In this document: positions 16,925-27,138 of the stretch, piece after piece | How positions within the stretch are numbered: position 1 is the first letter of the stretch | Layout of the letters: every line of letters begins with the position of its first letter | NCBI GenBank assembly: GCA_012719645.1 | Contig: JAAXZX010000004.1 | Span: 1 to 64,000, forward strand | Origin: Clostridiaceae bacterium | GTDB taxonomy: Bacteria > Bacillota > Clostridia > DSM-8532 | DNA length: 64,000 nt | Direction: 5' to 3' | The notes under the pieces: generated by a model | What the model saw: only the letters and a program-made list of their open reading frames with translations | What the model was told of the DNA's origin: nothing | The model's database searches: none | Position numbers and translations under genes: made by a program

Positions 16925-18850
16925 ATGGCTGTTGTACCAATGAAGTATATCAATGTCATGGGGCCCGTTCAGATATTTGACAGGTTTGTTCTGGAACATG
17001 TTATCAACAAGGACATCCAGATAGAGCCTTCCTATAAGACTATCCGCACCCATGGACTGATTCCTTTTGAGGATGATCCCACCTATGACCGCCTGAAGAA
17101 GCGCATGCGCATACTGAACGAGAGAATCGGAGCCAAAGCGGAACCCTTTGACCAGGACAGCCTGGTGAGGGAAGTCCTCGAGGATTTCGACCCTGATGAA
17201 ACCCTTTCCTATATAGAAACCCTGGAGAAGAGGTTTGACGAGCACAAATCGGCCATGGCGCACCTGAAGACGGAGATCCAGGAGAGGGAACAGATCATTA
17301 AGCAGATCCATCCCGTTTCAGAGCTTGAGGTGGACATTAATGAGATGTTCAGCTTCAGCTTCATGAAATTCCGTTTCGGTTCCATGCCCAGGGAAAACCT
17401 GGAAAAGAAAAAGAATTACCTGGATTCGCTGGATGTCATTTATGTGCCTGTATCCGAGGAGGACGACATAGTGTGGCTCTCTTATTTCATGCCTGCCCAG
17501 GTCGCCCCGGTCATCGATAATGTCTTCTCTGCCCTCGGATTTGAAAGGGTCAGGATATCGGACCAGGTTCATGGTGTACCGCGGATTGCCCTGGAGAAGC
17601 TGTCAGGCGAGGTTATTGAACTGAAAAATGAAATGGAGCACGAGGAAAGCGAGTTAAAGAGCTTCATGGAAAGGGAACGCACGCGCTTTTCAAAGCTCTA
17701 TTCTAAAGTGCTTTACCGTGCGAAAATAAACGAGATCAGGTCGCTTGCCGCACACATCGGCGATACGTTCGTGCTTGTCGGGTGGCTGCCGCGTAAGGAT
17801 TATCCGGCCTTCGAGAATAAGATTGGTTCCATTGACAAAATTGTCCTGTCCAGCGAGGATCCTCAATATGTAGTGACGTCAAAACCGCCCACTCTGATCA
17901 GGAATAAGGGGATATTCAAGCCCTTTGAATCCTTTGTGACCCTCTATGGCCTTCCCTCGGCCAGGGAGGTGGATCCCACAAAGCTTCTTACCCTCACCTA
18001 TATCCTCATGTTCGGCTTCATGTTCGGAGATGTGGGGCAGGGACTGGTGATTGCCCTGGTAGGAGCATATGCGTACTTCGCCAGGAAGATGTCCTTCGCC
18101 GGCATCCTCATGTGGCTCGGGGCTTCCTCAACCATCTTCGGCTTCCTGTACGGCAGCGTATTCGGCAGCGAGGAACTCATAAAGCCTATTTTCATAAGCC
18201 CGCTGCATGACAAGGACAGCATCATGAACATCCTGATCATCTCGGCTGTTTATGGCGCCTTCGTCATACTTGTTTCAATAGCGGCAAATATCATAAACAG
18301 CTACCGTGCCAGGGACTGGGGACGCATGCTTTTTGACAAGAACGGCATCGCCGGGCTGCTCTTTTATGGCGGGATCATAGTCTGCACTGTAATCTCGCTC
18401 CTGGCAGGACGGGTTGTGATTACAACGGCAGCGGTGGTGGTTGTTGTAATCATCCCGATGCTGATGCTCGTATTCAGGGAACCCCTGGAGAACCTGATAA
18501 AGCGCAGGGATCACATCATGCCCCGGGAAAAAGGCATGTATTTCGTGGAATCAGCCTTTGAAATCTTTGAAACTCTGCTGAACTTCTTCAGCGGGACCCT
18601 GTCCTTCCTGCGTGTGGGTGCTTTTGCCCTCAACCATGCAGGGCTTTCCCTGGCGGTCTGGTCTCTTGCAGGGATGATGTCGGGCTTTGGCGGGATTATC
18701 GTGGTGATCATAGGAAACCTTCTCACCATTGTCCTGGAAGGGCTTATTGTAGGGATCCAGTGCCTGCGTCTTGAGTATTACGAAATGTTCGGCCGCTTCT
18801 ATGGCGGTGAAGGCAATGAATTCAAGCCTGTAAGGGTAACCGAGGAATAG
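16925..18850 (+). CDS. ntpI: V-type ATP synthase subunit I
   Basis: Cytoplasmic N-half and multi-TM C-half; LTYILMFGFMFGDVGQGL, SFLRVGAFALNHAGLSLAVWSLAG. Confidence 0.95.
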   Translation: MAVVPMKYINVMGPVQIFDRFVLEHVINKDIQIEPSYKTIRTHGLIPFEDDPTYDRLKKRMRILNERIGAKAEPFDQDSLVREVLEDFDPDETLSYIETLEKRFDEHKSAMAHLKTEIQEREQIIKQIHPVSELEVDINEMFSFSFMKFRFGSMPRENLEKKKNYLDSLDVIYVPVSEEDDIVWLSYFMPAQVAPVIDNVFSALGFERVRISDQVHGVPRIALEKLSGEVIELKNEMEHEESELKSFMERERTRFSKLYSKVLYRAKINEIRSLAAHIGDTFVLVGWLPRKDYPAFENKIGSIDKIVLSSEDPQYVVTSKPPTLIRNKGIFKPFESFVTLYGLPSAREVDPTKLLTLTYILMFGFMFGDVGQGLVIALVGAYAYFARKMSFAGILMWLGASSTIFGFLYGSVFGSEELIKPIFISPLHDKDSIMNILIISAVYGAFVILVSIAANIINSYRARDWGRMLFDKNGIAGLLFYGGIIVCTVISLLAGRVVITTAAVVVVVIIPMLMLVFREPLENLIKRRDHIMPREKGMYFVESAFEIFETLLNFFSGTLSFLRVGAFALNHAGLSLAVWSLAGMMSGFGGIIVVIIGNLLTIVLEGLIVGIQCLRLEYYEMFGRFYGGEGNEFKPVRVTEE

Positions 18851-18944
18851 GTTTCCGAAACCCGCGGGTGGTAAGGTATTCAGCTGCTTGAACGCAGTTT
18901 TGATAAATCAGTAAACAAGACAAATAACAGTGGAGGTTGTTATT

Positions 18945-19379
18945 ATGGAATTCTTTGTTGTGTCAGCCGTTGTACTTTGCCTCAGCATGGTAGGCCTTGG
19001 CGTGAAATGCATACAAAAAGGGATAAAGGGTGAGAGTGTAAGGAAGATTCTGAGGTTCCATGTGAGTACGCTTTTCAGCGTGGTTGCGGCCGCTTTCATA
19101 TTCATTCTCCTGGGCGGTGTAACAGCAAACGCCGCTTCGGCTGATGCCGCAGCCGCAGCCTCGGCATCCTCGGAAGGGCTGAGATATATCGCTGCAGCCC
19201 TGTCTACGGGCCTGGCGGGCATAGGCGCCGGCATCGCCGTATCGGCTACAGGGTCGGCTGCCCTCGGCGCGTTGAGCGAGGATCCCAAGATCCTGGGCAA
19301 GGCCCTTGTGTTTGTAGGTCTTGCTGAAGGTATCGCCATCTATGGCCTGATCATCTCCATTATGATCCTTAACGCCTGA
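18945..19379 (+). CDS. ntpK: V-type ATP synthase subunit K (c-ring)
   Basis: ALSTGLAGIGAGIAVSATGSAALGALSEDPKILGKALVFVGLAEGIAIYGLIISIMIL. Confidence 0.93.
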   Translation: MEFFVVSAVVLCLSMVGLGVKCIQKGIKGESVRKILRFHVSTLFSVVAAAFIFILLGGVTANAASADAAAAASASSEGLRYIAAALSTGLAGIGAGIAVSATGSAALGALSEDPKILGKALVFVGLAEGIAIYGLIISIMILNA

Positions 19380-19434
19380 TTTATCCGGCGAACGGATCCG
19401 GGGATGTACAGGCAGCAAGGCACGGTGTTATAGT

Positions 19435-19743
19435 ATGAGGTTTTTTCTTATCAGCGACAATATTGATACCAGGGCAGGCATGAGGCTTGCCGGGATCGAG
19501 GGCGTTGTGGTCCACCAGCGCGGAGAGATAGAGGAAGCATTCAGGACGGCGGTCCAGGATGAGAGCGTTGGCATCATCCTGATCACCGAACTTCTGGCAC
19601 AGCAGGCTGACGATCTTATACGGGAGTACAGGCTGAGCCACACAAAACCCCTGATTGTTGAGATCCCCGACAGGCATGGTACAAGGCGCCCTGCCGACCA
19701 CATCATGCGGTACGTCAACGAGGCTGTAGGTCTGAAGGTTTAG
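19435..19743 (+). CDS. V-type ATP synthase subunit F
   Basis: About 100 aa; DNIDTRAGMRLAGIEGVV...VGIILITELLAQQADDLI; operon position. Confidence 0.88.
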   Translation: MRFFLISDNIDTRAGMRLAGIEGVVVHQRGEIEEAFRTAVQDESVGIILITELLAQQADDLIREYRLSHTKPLIVEIPDRHGTRRPADHIMRYVNEAVGLKV

Positions 19744-19800
19744 CCCGGCGGCAGCACGCCTGGTGCAAATATTGTCGGTTTATGAACTTGAGGTGTTTAT

Positions 19801-20397
19801 ATGGAGAATGCGCTTGAAAAGCTCGGAAGGTTCTCCGAGATGGTAATGCAGGAAGCCTACCGCAAAAAGAAGGAACGAATCCGGCAGGCCATGCAGGAAA
19901 AAAAGGAGATTATCTCATCATCGGAGATCCAGTACCTTCAGAAGGCTTACGAGAAGATACAGGAAGCGTTAAGAAAGTTTGAAAGGAAGCATAATGAAGA
20001 GATTTCAAAGGCCATTGTGGAGAGCAAGGAAGCCCTGTTCAACAGGCGCGAAGAGATTATAAGCTCGGTTTTTGCCAACGTGAGGAAACGCATTGAGGAG
20101 TTTGCCGGCAGCAGCGGCTATCCTGACCGCATGGAAAAGGAATTGGAAAATGCCCTCAGGCAGGCCGGCGAAGGGAAGATCATCGTTACGGCCAGTGCAA
20201 AGGATATGGAGCTTTTCAGCGGCATCAGGACCAAACTGGGAGAGGACTTCGACTTGCAGGAAAGCGATGAGGACATAATCGGCGGTTTCCTGGTAATGAA
20301 CAGGGACAAAGGTTTGGTCTGGGATCATTCATATTTAAGCAGGCTGAACAATGAAAGGGCGTCATTCCTTGAAAGAATTCCGCTGAGCATTGAATAG
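19801..20397 (+). CDS. ntpE: V-type ATP synthase subunit E
   Basis: Coiled-coil N-terminus, IIGGFLVMNRDKGLVWDHSYLSRLNNER near C-terminus. Confidence 0.88.
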   Translation: MENALEKLGRFSEMVMQEAYRKKKERIRQAMQEKKEIISSSEIQYLQKAYEKIQEALRKFERKHNEEISKAIVESKEALFNRREEIISSVFANVRKRIEEFAGSSGYPDRMEKELENALRQAGEGKIIVTASAKDMELFSGIRTKLGEDFDLQESDEDIIGGFLVMNRDKGLVWDHSYLSRLNNERASFLERIPLSIE

Positions 20398-20528
20398 AAG
20401 CCGCATTTTTCGGAATGCATTTGTTTTTCCAAGGTACATGCAATGATATTCGAAAAGCCTAAAAGGCGGCTAACAGAGTGGGAGGCAGCAAGGAAGCAGG
20501 CTAAATGCCAGTTTAGAAGGTGGAATGA

Positions 20529-22322
20529 ATGGGAGAAACATCACAGGGAACCATTTATGGAATAAACGGACCTGTTGTCAGGGTGCGCGGGGACCATCCG
20601 TTTCAGATGATGGAGATGGTGCTGGTAGGGCATGAAAGGCTTATAGGTGAGGTTATCCGCATACTGGAGGATGAAACCATCGTCCAGGTCTACGAGAACA
20701 CTACCGGCCTCAGGCCCGGGGAGCCGGTTATTTCCACGGGAAGGCCCCTTACAGTTAAGCTGGGCCCCGGGATAATCGGCAATATCTTTGATGGTATCGA
20801 GAGGCCGCTTACATCCATAGCTGAAAAAACCGGGCCTTTTATCGGCCGCGGTACAGTCATGGACAACCTTGACGCCGAGAAGCTCTGGGACGTGAGGATC
20901 CTTGTGCGTTCCGGGCATATACTGAAGCCTGGCAGGGTTATTGCCGAGGTACAGGAAACTCCGTCAGTTGTTCACCGCATCATGGTGCCGCCGGGTATTG
21001 AAGGCGTGGTGGATGAAGTGGTCAAAGACGGAAGATACCCAATCACCAAGCCCCTTGTCCGGATAAAGAATGGAAAGGCGATACATGACCTGACCATGGT
21101 TCATGAATGGCCGGTCCGTATACCAAGGCCATATAGCAGGAGGCTGCCCACCAATGAGCCGCTTGTTACCGGGCAGCGAGTCATAGACAGCCTGTTTCCC
21201 ATGGCCAAGGGGGGCGCCGCGGCCATCCCCGGAGGTTTCGGGACAGGGAAAACCCTCACCCAGCACCAGCTGGCCAAATGGTCCGATGCCGACATCATAG
21301 TATATGTGGGCTGCGGTGAGCGCGGTAATGAGATAACCGAGGTCCTGGAGGACTTCCCGAAGCTCATAGATCCCCGTAACAACAGGCCCCTGATGGAAAG
21401 GACAGTGCTCATAGCCAATACGTCAAACATGCCGGTGGCGGCGCGTGAAGCCTCCATTTATACAGGAATCACCCTTGCCGAGTATTACAGGGACATGGGC
21501 TACCATGTGGCTGTAATGGCAGACTCGACCTCCCGATGGGCCGAGGCACTGAGGGAGATTTCGGGAAGGCTCGAGGAGATGCCGGCCGAGGAAGGATTCC
21601 CGGCCTACCTGCCATCCCGGCTCTCGGAGTTCTATGAGAGGGCGGGAATGGTTGAAACCCTGAATGCCTCCACGGGCTCAATATCCATTATAGGCGCAGT
21701 ATCACCCCAGGGAGGCGATTTTTCCGAACCTGTTACACAGAATACAAAGAGGTTCATCCGCTGTTTCTGGGCGCTGGATAAATCCCTGGCCTATACGCGC
21801 CACTATCCCGCCATAAACTGGACCGACAGCTACAGCGAATACACCGAGGATCTTCGTGACTGGTATAACAAAAATACCGCACCGGATTTCATGGAGAAGC
21901 GCGAAAGGATAAGCCGGATCCTCCAGGAAGAAAGCAAGCTGCTTGAAATTGTCAAGCTGATCGGAAGCGATATCCTTCCCGATGAACAGAAGCTGGTCCT
22001 GGAATCGGCAAGGGTCATAAGGCAGGGCTTCCTGCAGCAGAACGCATATCATGAGCAGGATACCTACGTCCCCATAATCAAGCAGTACCATATGATGAAG
22101 AGCGTGCTCCGCCTACATGACCAGGCGGCTAAGCTGGTGGCGAAAGGGATACCCGTATCCGTCATAAGGAAGACCGGCGTTTTTGAAGAGGTTGTCAAGG
22201 CTAAATATACCATACCCAACGATGACATGGAGGCGTTTGAGGAACTGGATTCACGGATTGAGTCCGTACTCTCCGGTATTGATGAAGACTACAGCGGCAC
22301 CGAAAGGAGGAGACATGCATGA
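20529..22322 (+). CDS. ntpA: V-type ATP synthase subunit A (catalytic)
   Basis: Walker [49 protein letters not shown]. Confidence 0.97.
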   Translation: MGETSQGTIYGINGPVVRVRGDHPFQMMEMVLVGHERLIGEVIRILEDETIVQVYENTTGLRPGEPVISTGRPLTVKLGPGIIGNIFDGIERPLTSIAEKTGPFIGRGTVMDNLDAEKLWDVRILVRSGHILKPGRVIAEVQETPSVVHRIMVPPGIEGVVDEVVKDGRYPITKPLVRIKNGKAIHDLTMVHEWPVRIPRPYSRRLPTNEPLVTGQRVIDSLFPMAKGGAAAIPGGFGTGKTLTQHQLAKWSDADIIVYVGCGERGNEITEVLEDFPKLIDPRNNRPLMERTVLIANTSNMPVAAREASIYTGITLAEYYRDMGYHVAVMADSTSRWAEALREISGRLEEMPAEEGFPAYLPSRLSEFYERAGMVETLNASTGSISIIGAVSPQGGDFSEPVTQNTKRFIRCFWALDKSLAYTRHYPAINWTDSYSEYTEDLRDWYNKNTAPDFMEKRERISRILQEESKLLEIVKLIGSDILPDEQKLVLESARVIRQGFLQQNAYHEQDTYVPIIKQYHMMKSVLRLHDQAAKLVAKGIPVSVIRKTGVFEEVVKAKYTIPNDDMEAFEELDSRIESVLSGIDEDYSGTERRRHA

Positions 22323-23725
22323 ACCTGGAATATATAGGACTAAAGGAGATTTCAGGTCCTCTTGTGGTGCTTGAAGGCGTTGAGAACCCATCATTCGAGG
22401 AAATGGTCGAAGTCACCGTGGGCAGGGAGAAACGCCTGGGGCGTATTGTTGAAATAAACGGAGATATATGCGTTGTCCAGGTATTTGAAGGAACCCACGG
22501 CATTTCCCTGACCAATACCCGGACAAGACTCCTGGGGAAACCCCTGAAGATTGCCCTTTCCAAAGAGATCCTGGGCAGGGTGCTCGACGGTGCAGGACGC
22601 CCTGTGGACGGGCTTGGCGAGATCTATCCCGAAAAGTACCTGGATGTCAACGGGCAGCCCATCAATCCTGTCAGGAGGGAGTATCCGAGGAATTATATAC
22701 AAACGGGCATATCCACCATCGACTGCCTGACCACCCTGATCCGCGGCCAGAAACTGCCTATTTTCTCAGGCAGCGGCCTTCCCCACAACCAGCTGGCTGT
22801 GCAGATTGTGAAGCAGGCCAAACTTGCCGGTGAAAGCCATGATGATTTCGCAATTGTTTTTGCCGCTATGGGCGTAAAGCATGACGTGGCCGATTACTTC
22901 AAAAACAGTTTCAGGAGCAGCGGAGTGCTTGACCGTGTGGTAATGTTCCTGAACCTGGCCAATGATCCGGTTGTTGAGCGCATAGTCACGCCCAGATGCG
23001 CCCTTACTGCCGCGGAGTATCTTGCGTTCGAAAAGGATATGCATGTACTTGTCATCCTCACCGATATGACCTCATATGCAGAAGCGCTTCGGGAGATTTC
23101 GTCGTCAAAGGGCGAGATACCATCAAGAAAGGGTTACCCGGGATACCTTTACAGTGACCTGGCTTCCATATATGAGCGAGCCGGCATGATCAGGGGGAAA
23201 AAGGGATCCATCACGCAGATCCCTATCCTCACCATGCCCAACGATGACATCACCCATCCCATCCCGGACCTGACAGGTTATATAACGGAGGGGCAGATAG
23301 TACTGGACCGCGGGCTCGCGTCCAGGGGTGTGTATCCTCCGGTCAGCGTGCTTCCATCCCTGTCGCGCCTCATGAAAGACGGCATTGGCGAAGGCTATAC
23401 GCGTGAGGACCACCCGGGACTGGCAAACCAGCTCTTTGCCGCATACGCCAAGGTCCAGGAGGTTCGCGCGCTGGCATCGGTTATCGGCGAGGACGAACTG
23501 AGCGACCTGGACAAGAAATATATGCGTTTTGGCCGTGCTTTTGAAGCACAGTTCATATCCCAGGAGTTCGGTGAAGACAGGGACATCATACAGACGCTGG
23601 ACCTGGGCTGGCTTCTCTTGGCCCTTCTTCCCCGGGAGGAGCTTGACAGGCTTTCACCTGAACTGGTCGACAAGTACTATAAGGAACCTGATGAAAGCGA
23701 AAGCAGGTTTATAAGATGGATGTGA
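22319..23725 (+). CDS. ntpB: V-type ATP synthase subunit B
   Basis: [75 protein letters not shown] overlap with ntpA. Confidence 0.97.
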   Translation: MNLEYIGLKEISGPLVVLEGVENPSFEEMVEVTVGREKRLGRIVEINGDICVVQVFEGTHGISLTNTRTRLLGKPLKIALSKEILGRVLDGAGRPVDGLGEIYPEKYLDVNGQPINPVRREYPRNYIQTGISTIDCLTTLIRGQKLPIFSGSGLPHNQLAVQIVKQAKLAGESHDDFAIVFAAMGVKHDVADYFKNSFRSSGVLDRVVMFLNLANDPVVERIVTPRCALTAAEYLAFEKDMHVLVILTDMTSYAEALREISSSKGEIPSRKGYPGYLYSDLASIYERAGMIRGKKGSITQIPILTMPNDDITHPIPDLTGYITEGQIVLDRGLASRGVYPPVSVLPSLSRLMKDGIGEGYTREDHPGLANQLFAAYAKVQEVRALASVIGEDELSDLDKKYMRFGRAFEAQFISQEFGEDRDIIQTLDLGWLLLALLPREELDRLSPELVDKYYKEPDESESRFIRWM

Positions 23726-24336
23726 AGCTTTTTCCTACCAAGGGCAACCTCATAATTGCCAAGAACACCCTGGCCCTTTGCCGCCAGGGTTATGAGCTGC
23801 TGGACAAAAAACGGAATATACTTGTCCGGGAGATGATGAACCTGGTGGAAAAGGCCAGGAAGATCCAGGCTGAGATGCAGGAGACCTTTCAGGAGGCTTA
23901 TCGGGCCCTCCAGCTGGCCAATGTTACCATGGGCATATCGGTGGTGGAGCAGATCGGATACGCGATCCCGGAAGACAGCAGCATAGAAATAAGGGAGCAT
24001 AGCGTCATGGGCGTTGAAATCCCGACCGTGGAGCTTGGAAAAGACGATATGCAGCCCCGATACGGTTTCCGTATGACCAATTCCACATTGGACACAGCCC
24101 GGGAAAAATTCGCAAGGGCTAAATATCTTGCCGCTGAGCTGGCAGAAATAGAAAACGCCGTATATCGCCTGGCTGCCAACATAAGAAGGACCCAGAAGAG
24201 GACCAACGCCCTGAAGAATATAATGATTCCCAGGTACGAAGAGGCTGTCAGAAATATCGTGAACGTGCTTGAGGAGAAGGACAGGGAGGAATTTGGCCGG
24301 CTCAAGGTTATCAAGCGCACCAAGCATGGCGGCTGA
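23716..24336 (+). CDS. ntpD: V-type ATP synthase subunit D
   Basis: [55 protein letters not shown]. Confidence 0.95.
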   Translation: MDVKLFPTKGNLIIAKNTLALCRQGYELLDKKRNILVREMMNLVEKARKIQAEMQETFQEAYRALQLANVTMGISVVEQIGYAIPEDSSIEIREHSVMGVEIPTVELGKDDMQPRYGFRMTNSTLDTAREKFARAKYLAAELAEIENAVYRLAANIRRTQKRTNALKNIMIPRYEEAVRNIVNVLEEKDREEFGRLKVIKRTKHGG

Positions 24337-24448
24337 TCTTGAATTTCTCAATTGCCAATCTTTAGGAATTCATATATTCTTGTATTAACTATTATTGCGC
24401 CCAACCCCCAGGGAACATGGGCCGAACCAACAGGAGGAGGGAAAAGAT

Positions 24449-25033
24449 ATGGATGACAAAATAATGGAAATAGCACAGCGAATACGGGGCATGCGCGAAG
24501 ATCTGGACATATCGGCGGCAGAAATGGCAGAACTTCTCGAAATGTCTGAGACAGAATACCTGGAATACGAGTCGGGAAAGCGGGATTTTCCCTTTACATT
24601 CCTCTACAAGACCGCTTCCCGGTTCGGCCTGGATATCAGCGACCTGATCACCGGCACCAGTCCCAGGCTCACGGTTTATACCCATGTAAAGAAGGGCCGC
24701 GGGCTCCCCATCGAGAGGCGCAAGGGTTTCAAATACCACAGCCTGGCTTATCTCTTCAAGAACCGCTATGCAGAGCCTTTCCTGGTAGAGGCTCCCTATG
24801 ACGAAAAAGCGGAGAAGGACGAGATACTTCTAAGTACCCACAAGGGACAGGAGTTCGACTATATACTCTCCGGCTCCCTGCGGGTCAGGATCAATGACCA
24901 TGAGTTCATCATGAATGAAGGGGACGCGGTCTACTACGACAGTTCCAACAAGCATGGCATGGTGGCCGCCGGTGGCCGCGACTGTACCTTTCTGGCGGTT
25001 GTAATCAAGGATATGGACGGGAGGATGGATTGA
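24449..25033 (+). CDS. XRE-family regulator with C-terminal cupin
   Basis: N-terminal HTH ISAAEMAELLEMSETEYLEYESGKRDFPFTFLYKTASRFGLDISDLI; C-terminal cupin GQEFDYILSGSLRVRINDHEFIMNEGDAVYYDSSNKHGM. Confidence 0.88.
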   Translation: MDDKIMEIAQRIRGMREDLDISAAEMAELLEMSETEYLEYESGKRDFPFTFLYKTASRFGLDISDLITGTSPRLTVYTHVKKGRGLPIERRKGFKYHSLAYLFKNRYAEPFLVEAPYDEKAEKDEILLSTHKGQEFDYILSGSLRVRINDHEFIMNEGDAVYYDSSNKHGMVAAGGRDCTFLAVVIKDMDGRMD

Positions 25034-26703
25034 TGGGAAGGCTATATAAGGAGTATGTAATTGAAACGCTGGATGCAGAAGGAAACGTAGCCCATGTAAG
25101 CTTCAGGAAGGATCCGGACTATAATTTCGGCTATGATATCGTAGACAGGATAGCCAGGGAGAATCCCGACAAGCTGGCCATGGTATGGTGCAATGAAGCG
25201 GGTGAAGAAAAGTTTATCACCTTCAGGGAAATGAAAGAGGAAAGCGACCGGACCGCGTCATATTTCCGCAGTCTCGGCATTAAAAAAGGCGATGCTGTCA
25301 TGCTGATCTTAAGACGTCATTACGAGTTCTGGTACTGCATTGTGGCGCTACATAAGATCGGTGCCATTGCCATTCCTGCTACCAACCAGCTTATGACCAA
25401 GGATATAGTATACCGCGTAAATGCGGCAAGCGTGAAAGCTATTGTATGCACTTCGGACGGGCATATTTCCGAACTGGTGGATGAAGCCCAGAAAGAAACC
25501 GAAACCCTTAAGATAAAGATACTGGTCAGAGGCAGGAGAGAGGGTTGGCTGAGCTATGAGGATGGCATAAGGCAGGCTCCTCCTTTCACCCCGCCCGTTG
25601 GCGATGAGCGCCCGAAGGCAGAAGAGATCATGCTTATGTATTTCTCCTCGGGAACCACCGGTTTGCCAAAGATGGTGGCCCATAACCACTATTATTCGCT
25701 GGCCCATATCCCAACTGCGGTTTACTGGCACAATGTAAACCCGGACGGCCTGCACTTTACCGTGTCCGAAACGGGTTGGGGAAAAGCGGTCTGGGGGAAG
25801 ATCTATGGCCAGTGGATCGCGGAGGCGGCCATCTTCACCTTTGATTTTGAGAAGTTCCATGCCGATGAACTGCTCAAGAGGATAAGCAAATACAGGGTGA
25901 CAACTTTCTGCGCGCCTCCAACCATCTACCGTTTCCTGATCAAGGAGGACCTCTCCAAGTATGACCTGTCGTCCCTGGAATACTGCACCACTGCCGGGGA
26001 AGCCCTTAACCCCGAGGTATTCAAACGGTTCAAGGAGCAGACGGGAATAGAGATCAAGGAAGGCTTCGGACAAACCGAAACCACGCTGGTTATTGCCACC
26101 ACCTTATGGATGAAACCCAGGCCTGGATCAATGGGCAGGCCATCACCCCAGTATTCTGTGGATCTCGTCGATGAAAACGGAAACAGCGTAAGCCCTGGCG
26201 AGGTCGGTGAGATCGTCCTGAGGATTGAACCCGAAAGACCTACTGGACTCATGATAGAGTATTACCGCAGCCCGGAGATGACAGCCAAGGCTATCCGCGA
26301 CGGGCTCTACCATACGGGGGATACCGCGTGGAGGGATGAGGACGACTATTATTACTATGTGGGGAGGACCGATGACATCATCAAATCATCGGGCTACAGG
26401 ATCGGCCCCTTCGAGGTGGAGAGCGTCATCATGGAGCATCCCGCGGTTCTCGAGTGCGCCGTGACAGGTGTTCCCGATCCCCTGAGGGGCCAGGTGGTCA
26501 AGGCGACCATCGTTCTTGCAAGGGGATACCAGCCTTCTGATGCCCTGGCTAAAGAGATCCAGGAATACGTCAAGAAGAACACGGCTCCCTATAAGTATCC
26601 GAGGATTATAGAATTCGTTGAGGAATTGCCCAAGACCATCAGCGGCAAGATACGCCGTACCGAGATACGGAAGCGCGACCTGGAGCGCGATGTCAATAAC
26701 TGA
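25033..26703 (+). CDS. AMP-binding acyl-CoA synthetase
   Basis: MYFSSGTTGLPKMVAHNH, EGFGQTETT, GYRIGPFEVESVIMEHPAVLECAVTGVPD, LPKTISGKIRR; TGATG junction with regulator. Confidence 0.93.
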   Translation: MGRLYKEYVIETLDAEGNVAHVSFRKDPDYNFGYDIVDRIARENPDKLAMVWCNEAGEEKFITFREMKEESDRTASYFRSLGIKKGDAVMLILRRHYEFWYCIVALHKIGAIAIPATNQLMTKDIVYRVNAASVKAIVCTSDGHISELVDEAQKETETLKIKILVRGRREGWLSYEDGIRQAPPFTPPVGDERPKAEEIMLMYFSSGTTGLPKMVAHNHYYSLAHIPTAVYWHNVNPDGLHFTVSETGWGKAVWGKIYGQWIAEAAIFTFDFEKFHADELLKRISKYRVTTFCAPPTIYRFLIKEDLSKYDLSSLEYCTTAGEALNPEVFKRFKEQTGIEIKEGFGQTETTLVIATTLWMKPRPGSMGRPSPQYSVDLVDENGNSVSPGEVGEIVLRIEPERPTGLMIEYYRSPEMTAKAIRDGLYHTGDTAWRDEDDYYYYVGRTDDIIKSSGYRIGPFEVESVIMEHPAVLECAVTGVPDPLRGQVVKATIVLARGYQPSDALAKEIQEYVKKNTAPYKYPRIIEFVEELPKTISGKIRRTEIRKRDLERDVNN

Positions 26704-26706
26704 GTC

Positions 26707-26735
26707 TTGCCGGCTCATGAGAAATGCTATATAAT
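26707..26735 (+). promoter_or_regulatory. Putative sigma-A promoter of SRP RNA
   Basis: TTGCCG-N17-TATAAT ending about 7 nt before RNA 5' end. Confidence 0.6.
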
Positions 26736-26741
26736 GATCTT

Positions 26742-27012
26742 TGCCGTGCTAGACGGGGAGGTAGCGGTGCCCTGTATCCGCAATCCGCTATAGCGGAGTT
26801 GAACTCCTGCCCCCGGCATGCAAATGTAAGGTCTGTTATGCGGTTGAGTACAATGAAGATCGGGTCTTGCGCAATTCGGAGCCGTGAACCCCGTCAGGTC
26901 CGGGAGGAAGCAGCGGTAAGCGGTAAGCCGGGTGTGCCGCAAGCCAGCCTGGTCCGAGTATGACGCCCATGGTACGCTTGTATTTGCACTGTCAAAGGCA
27001 GGTGCACGGTTT
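26742..27012 (+). ncRNA. ffs: Signal recognition particle RNA, bacterial large (Bacillus-type)
   Basis: Conserved apical core GTCAGGTCCGGGAGGAAGCAGC, 5' GCCGTGCTAGACGGGGAGGTAGCGGTGCCCTGTA, closing pair GCCGTGC/GCACGG; immediately 5' of dnaX. Confidence 0.92.
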
Positions 27013-27023
27013 ATATATATCGG

Positions 27024-27047
27024 CGAAGCCCTCTGGCTTCGTTTTTG
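27024..27047 (+). terminator. Intrinsic terminator of SRP RNA
   Basis: CGAAGCCctctGGCTTCGTTTTTGTTT. Confidence 0.8.
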
Positions 27048-27138
27048 TTTATTGATCCCTGGTCTTGACATCCCCGGGCTGTTCCTGTGTTATAATGGTA
27101 GGGACAGCAGCATCCAGGATGGGAGCGATGGTGAAGCC

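Noticed and set aside
26724-26963. 79-aa ORF over the SRP RNA
   Set aside because: Coincides with the conserved SRP RNA core; not a protein gene.
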